Made by a program: the position numbers and the translations under genes | In this document: positions 6,678 to 9,904 of the stretch, piece after piece | Position numbering within the stretch: the stretch's first letter is position 1 | Layout of the letters: the number at the start of each line of letters is the position of its first letter | The notes under the pieces: model-generated | What the model was told of the DNA's origin: nothing | Seen by the model: only the letters and a program-made list of their open reading frames with translations | Database searches by the model: none | Assembly: GCA_023388955.1 (NCBI GenBank) | Contig: JAEWFH010000161.1 | Span: 1 to 9,904, forward strand | Origin: Pseudomonadota bacterium | GTDB lineage: Bacteria > Pseudomonadota > Gammaproteobacteria > Xanthomonadales > Xanthomonadaceae | Length of the DNA: 9,904 bases | Direction: 5' to 3'

Positions 6678-7598
6678 ATGCGTACTTCCGGAAAGTTGTT
6701 CAACGTTCCCGCCGTCGCCGCGGCCGCTACCTTTTCGCTGGCCCTCGGCGCCGCATTGGCCGGCAGCGCACACGGTGCCGAGTTCCGTGGCATGTCGGTG
6801 GAGGTGGTGGGCGAGGGCATGCCGGTGCTGATGATCCCGGGCCTGAACAGCGGTGCCGACACCTGGCGCGACACCTGTACGGCCTTGCAGCCCCAGGTGC
6901 AGTGCCACCTGGTGCAGTTGCCGGGCTTTGCCGGCCAGCCGGCGGTGGCGGAGGAGGCGTTCCTGGACGGGATGCGCGACCGGCTGCTGGCCTACCTGGA
7001 CGCGGAAGGGCTCGAAGAGCCGGCCGTCATCGGCCACAGCCTGGGGGGCCTGCTTGCCATGCAGATGGCGATCGAAGCTCCGGAAGCAGTCGGCCGGCTG
7101 GTGATCGTCGACTCCCTCCCGTTCCTGCCGGCGGCGCAGAACCCGCTGGCTACCGTTGACCAGGTGCGGCCCATGGCCGAACAGATGCGCGCCGCGTGGA
7201 CGGCGGCGGATGACGCCACCTATGCGATGCAGTCGGAGGCTGCGATCCCGACCATGGCACGGGCGCCGGAGGACGTCGAAACACTCCGGGAATGGGGGCG
7301 TGCCAGTGATCGTGCCACCACGACCCAGGCGATGTACGAGCTGATGACCACCGACCTGCGGGGCCGCCTCGATGCGATCCGCGCCCCCACGCTCGTACTG
7401 GGCAGCTGGGCCGCGTACGAGCCCCACGGGGCAAGCCTGGAGTCGACGCGCGGTATCTTCGAAAGCCAGTACGCCAATCTCGATGGCGTGCGCATCGAGA
7501 TGAGCGGGGCCGGCTACCATTTCCTGATGTGGGACGATCCGCAGTGGCTGCAGGGCCAGGTCCGCGGGTTCCTGGGGCTCGCGCAGGACGGGCGCTGA
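6678..7598 (+). CDS. Exported alpha/beta hydrolase
   Basis: This 306-residue protein has an N-terminal signal peptide (basic start MRTSGK, Ala-rich core, cleavage near AHGA-EF at 34), so it probably acts in the periplasm or outside the cell. The rest is an alpha/beta-hydrolase fold: oxyanion-strand motif MIPGLNSG (52-59), nucleophile elbow GHSLGG with Ser121, and catalytic His281 in GAGYHFLMWDDP. The usual acidic residue after strand 7 is not evident (PTLVLGSWAAY). Asp145 in VIVDSLPF, after strand 6, may serve instead. Such enzymes cleave esters, amides or lactones; the substrate is unknown. Two mature-part cysteines (67, 76) could pair. It heads a probable operon: the kinase ATG follows 36 bp after its stop. 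It is transcribed divergently from the Fur-boxed receptor, so a role in handling a siderophore ester or a signal molecule is possible but unproven. Confidence 0.88.
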   Translation: MRTSGKLFNVPAVAAAATFSLALGAALAGSAHGAEFRGMSVEVVGEGMPVLMIPGLNSGADTWRDTCTALQPQVQCHLVQLPGFAGQPAVAEEAFLDGMRDRLLAYLDAEGLEEPAVIGHSLGGLLAMQMAIEAPEAVGRLVIVDSLPFLPAAQNPLATVDQVRPMAEQMRAAWTAADDATYAMQSEAAIPTMARAPEDVETLREWGRASDRATTTQAMYELMTTDLRGRLDAIRAPTLVLGSWAAYEPHGASLESTRGIFESQYANLDGVRIEMSGAGYHFLMWDDPQWLQGQVRGFLGLAQDGR

Positions 7599-7634
7599 CG
7601 CGGGGTGGCCCGGGTCGTCGCGGGGCGGGGGAAC

Positions 7635-8678
7635 ATGGACAGGCACGATCGACGCTTCTGGTTCGGGAACGCGACCCTCTGGGGCGCCTACACGTTGGCC
7701 TGGCTTTCGCTGGGAATCGCCTTCCTGGGAGTCAATTCCGGGCTGGTGCTCATCCACGTCGTGCACGGCTCCGGCCTGTTCCTGGCCACGGGCGCACTGC
7801 GGGCCATGGCGCTGCACCGGGGGTGGCTGCAGCGCGATGCCGTCGGCCTGGTAGTGCGCATGCTCGCCGGTTCCGCGGTCATCGCGGCGCTGGTCCAGGT
7901 CGCCATTGCGCTGGTCCTGTTGCCTTCGCTGGCGCAGGGATGGGTCGAGGTGCCCGGTGGCCAGGCGAACTACCAGCCGGGCACGGCACTGATGTACTGG
8001 CTCAACACCTTCGTGTCCGCGGCGTCATGGTCGATCGCGTGGGTCGGATGGCGTGCGATCCGGCGCGCGCGCCGCAGTGAAATGGCACGCCTGCAGGCGG
8101 AGTCCGAGCGCCACGGGCTGGAGCTGGAACTGCTGCGCGCGCGCCTGAACCCGCATTTCGTGTTCAATGCCCTCAACAACCTGCGTGCCCTGATCAACGA
8201 GGATCCGGCGCGCGCCCGTGAAATGGTCACGCGCCTGTCCAACACCTTGCGGCAGGCCCTGGATCATCACCCGGGCGGGGACGTGACGCTGGCGGCGGAG
8301 ATGGCGGTGGTCGACGACTACCTGGGCATCGAAGGCGTGCACTACGAACAGCGCCTGCGGGTTCGCCGCGAAGTGGAGGAGTCCGCGCTGGAGGCCCGGC
8401 TGCCCCCGATGTCGCTGCAGTTGCTGGTCGAGAACGCAATCAAGCACGGCATCGCCCGCACGCCGCGCGGCGGCGAGCTCACCATCCGGGCGTGGTGCGG
8501 GGAGGAGTGGTTGCAGGTGGAAGTCGGAAATCCCGGTGTGCTGCAGCCGGCTGGGGATCGCCGTGGCGTAGGCCTGGCCTACCTGCGGACGCAGCTTGAG
8601 CGCAGGCCGCGGCCGGGAAGCCTGGCGCTGCGGGAGGAAGACGGACGGGTCGTCGCCCGCATGGAGGTGCCGCAGTGA
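7635..8678 (+). CDS. LytS/YehU-type membrane histidine kinase (His_kinase family)
   Basis: This 347-residue sensor kinase has about four membrane helices (roughly 13-33, 36-58, 72-98, 118-140) and no large periplasmic domain. A short basic and coiled linker (AIRRARRSEMARLQAESERH) leads to the phosphotransfer segment LELELLRARLNPHFVFNALNNL, with His174 as phosphosite, which defines the LytS-type His_kinase family (PF06580). The ATP-binding domain follows: N box LLVENAIKHG (Asn267), a G1-like VEVGNPG and G2 GVGLAYLRTQLE. ATG 7635 is preferred because of the purine-rich GGGGGA just before it. An in-frame GTG at 7605, close behind the hydrolase stop, would add ten residues. Its stop overlaps the LytTR regulator start by 4 bp, so the two are translationally coupled partners. 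The signal is unknown; a ligand in or near the membrane fits the topology. Confidence 0.92.
   Translation: MDRHDRRFWFGNATLWGAYTLAWLSLGIAFLGVNSGLVLIHVVHGSGLFLATGALRAMALHRGWLQRDAVGLVVRMLAGSAVIAALVQVAIALVLLPSLAQGWVEVPGGQANYQPGTALMYWLNTFVSAASWSIAWVGWRAIRRARRSEMARLQAESERHGLELELLRARLNPHFVFNALNNLRALINEDPARAREMVTRLSNTLRQALDHHPGGDVTLAAEMAVVDDYLGIEGVHYEQRLRVRREVEESALEARLPPMSLQLLVENAIKHGIARTPRGGELTIRAWCGEEWLQVEVGNPGVLQPAGDRRGVGLAYLRTQLERRPRPGSLALREEDGRVVARMEVPQ
8663..8667 (+). promoter_or_regulatory. Ribosome-binding site for the GTG start of the LytTR regulator
   Basis: GGAGG inside the last codons of the kinase lies seven bases before GTG 8675. The GTGA overlap (8675-8678) combines the regulator start with the kinase stop, a classic coupled arrangement. 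Confidence 0.75.
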
Positions 8679-9430
8679 CCCGCAACAGGCCGATCCGCAC
8701 CGTCCTCGTCGACGACACCCGGCTTGCGCGGACGGAGCTGCGCACGTTGCTGGCCGAGCACGGCGACATCGAGTGCATCGGGGAGGCCGATGACGTCCCC
8801 GCCGGACTGGACGTCGTGCAGCGGCTGCAGCCGGACCTGTTGCTGCTGGACGTGCAGATGCCGTCGGGTACCGGGTTCGACCTGCTTGAAGCCCTCGAAG
8901 CCGCGCCGCTGGTGGTGTTCACCACCGCCTACGACCAGCATGCTGTCCGTGCTTTCGAGGCGAACGCGCTGGACTACCTGGTGAAGCCGGTGGCGCCCGG
9001 GCGCCTGGCCGCGGCACTGGACCGCGTACGCGAGCGCCTGTCGGGCGGAAGCGGCGAGCCGGTGGTGCCGTCCGCCCGTCCCGGGCGCGCGCTGCTGGGT
9101 GCCGACGACCAGGTGTTCCTGCGTGAAGGCGAGCGTTGCTGGTTCGTCACCCTGGGCGAGGTCGACCGGATCGGGGTTGAAGGCAACTATGCCCGCTTGT
9201 GGTTCCAGGGCGAGAAGGTGTTCCTCCAGCGCAGCCTGAGCGCGCTGGAGGAACGGATCGACCCTTCGCTTTTCTTCCGCGCCAACCGCAACACCCTGGT
9301 CAACCTGCGCGCGGTGCGCTCGATCGATCCTTGGCTCAACGACGGCTACCTGCTGCGCCTGCGCGACGGCAGCGAGGTGGAGGTGTCGCGGCGGCAGGGG
9401 CGTGAGCTGCGCGAGAGGCTTGCGCTGTGA
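8675..9430 (+). CDS. LytTR-family response regulator
   Basis: This 251-residue transcription factor is the partner of the overlapping LytS-type kinase. Receiver domain (about 8-125): acidic pocket VDDT (Asp13, Asp14), phospho-acceptor Asp59 in LLLLDVQMP, Thr in VVFTTAY, and Lys104 in YLVKPV. After a Gly/Pro/Ser linker comes the LytTR DNA-binding domain (about 145-250), with VDRIGVEGNYARLWF, VFLQRSLSALEERI, FFRANRNTLVNLRAVRSIDP and a C-terminal EVSRRQGRELRERL. This all-beta DNA-binding fold is the one of AgrA, AlgR and VirR. Such factors bind pairs of about 9-bp direct repeats. A matching AlgR-like element occurs upstream of the first gene of this operon. The third acidic-pocket position is Thr rather than the more common Glu, a mild variation. 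Transcription converges on ahcY across a palindromic repeat. Confidence 0.93.
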   Translation: MTRNRPIRTVLVDDTRLARTELRTLLAEHGDIECIGEADDVPAGLDVVQRLQPDLLLLDVQMPSGTGFDLLEALEAAPLVVFTTAYDQHAVRAFEANALDYLVKPVAPGRLAAALDRVRERLSGGSGEPVVPSARPGRALLGADDQVFLREGERCWFVTLGEVDRIGVEGNYARLWFQGEKVFLQRSLSALEERIDPSLFFRANRNTLVNLRAVRSIDPWLNDGYLLRLRDGSEVEVSRRQGRELRERLAL

Positions 9431-9434
9431 GGGC

Positions 9435-9580
9435 GAGGAACGAGGAACGAGTAAAGGCAAAGGCGCGGGTGGGGGCCGGCCCGGAGGCGTCATCCCCGCG
9501 TACGCGGGGAACCAAAGACGTCCGTGGGTTCCCGCGTACGCGGGAACGACGGGAGGGGCGGGACTCGTTCCTCGTTCCTC
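9435..9580. repeat. Composite palindromic intergenic repeat, outer inverted repeats
   Basis: GAGGAACGAGGAACGAGT (9435-9452) and its perfect 18-base reverse complement (9563-9580) flank 110 bases that contain a second, REP-like palindromic unit. Each arm is a tandem GAGGAAC heptamer, and a further partial copy CTCGTTCCTCG occurs at 9585-9595. The element fills the gap between the convergent LytTR gene and ahcY. It carries no gene and can fold on both strands, so it may act as a two-way terminator. The sequence resembles dispersed intergenic repeats, but copy number cannot be judged from this window. Confidence 0.7.
9489..9550. repeat. REP-like twin palindrome (PAYAG-type repeat)
   Basis: Two GC-rich palindromes sharing the core CCCGCGTACGCGGG, at 9494-9509 (16 bases, perfect) and 9528-9547 (20 bases, perfect), are separated by an 18-base spacer. 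They are framed by GTC (9489) and GAC (9550), so the 62-base unit is itself an inverted repeat. Translated, it gives the PAYAG peptides that often appear as false ORFs in proteobacterial genomes because of this kind of dispersed repeat. Strong hairpins on both strands suit a bidirectional terminator. Confidence 0.75.
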
Positions 9581-9603
9581 TCCCCTCGTTCCTCGCTCCC
9601 CGC

Positions 9604-9904
<301 letters not shown>

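Noticed and set aside
6501..7817. Minus-strand open frame of 438 codons opposite the hydrolase
   Set aside because: No ribosome-binding site or recognisable domain; it is the shadow of an alpha/beta hydrolase with clear catalytic motifs.
9491..9547. CRISPR-like pair of repeats
   Set aside because: The two copies are palindromic, inverted-type units with one 18-base spacer and no further copies. This is a REP-like element.

Overview
The window is GC-rich, densely coding chromosomal DNA. The ColR/ColS-like proteins, a CirA-type receptor, MetF and AhcY together suggest a gammaproteobacterium of the Xanthomonadaceae (Lysobacter, Luteimonas, Pseudoxanthomonas or Xanthomonas kind). The genus cannot be settled from sequence reading alone. 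There are no rRNA or tRNA genes, no CRISPR array, and no transposase or integrase gene.

Left part (1-3313): the 3' part of an OmpR-family response regulator (ColR/VgrR type) overlaps its membrane histidine kinase (ColS/VgrS type). The kinase gene converges, with only 4 bp between stop codons, on two tandem minus-strand genes. These two encode secreted paralogues with four conserved cysteines and an N-terminal segment resembling DUF4124. Their function is unknown.

Middle (3417-6677): metF (5,10-methylenetetrahydrofolate reductase, minus strand) has a candidate promoter of its own. Upstream of that lies a strong hairpin that probably ends transcription of the next gene, a CirA-like TonB-dependent catecholate-siderophore receptor (minus strand). 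The receptor promoter is overlapped by a good candidate Fur box, so the receptor is probably derepressed under iron limitation.

Right part (6678-9430): reading away from the receptor is a probable three-gene plus-strand operon. It encodes an exported alpha/beta hydrolase, a four-helix LytS/YehU-type histidine kinase, and a LytTR response regulator whose start overlaps the kinase stop. Upstream of the hydrolase is CCGTTCGTC, identical to the recognition core of AlgR, the best-known LytTR regulator, which suggests autoregulation. I regard the divergent receptor / Fur box / hydrolase / LytTR arrangement as the most interesting unit in the window: a possible self-contained iron-uptake and sensing module.

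Right end (9431-9904): a 173-bp gap between convergent genes is filled by a nested palindromic intergenic repeat. The C-terminal 100 codons of ahcY (S-adenosylhomocysteinase, minus strand) follow and run off the window. ahcY and metF are commonly neighbours, both serving methionine/SAM recycling. Here they keep the same strand but are about 5.4 kb apart, with the iron/LytTR module between them.
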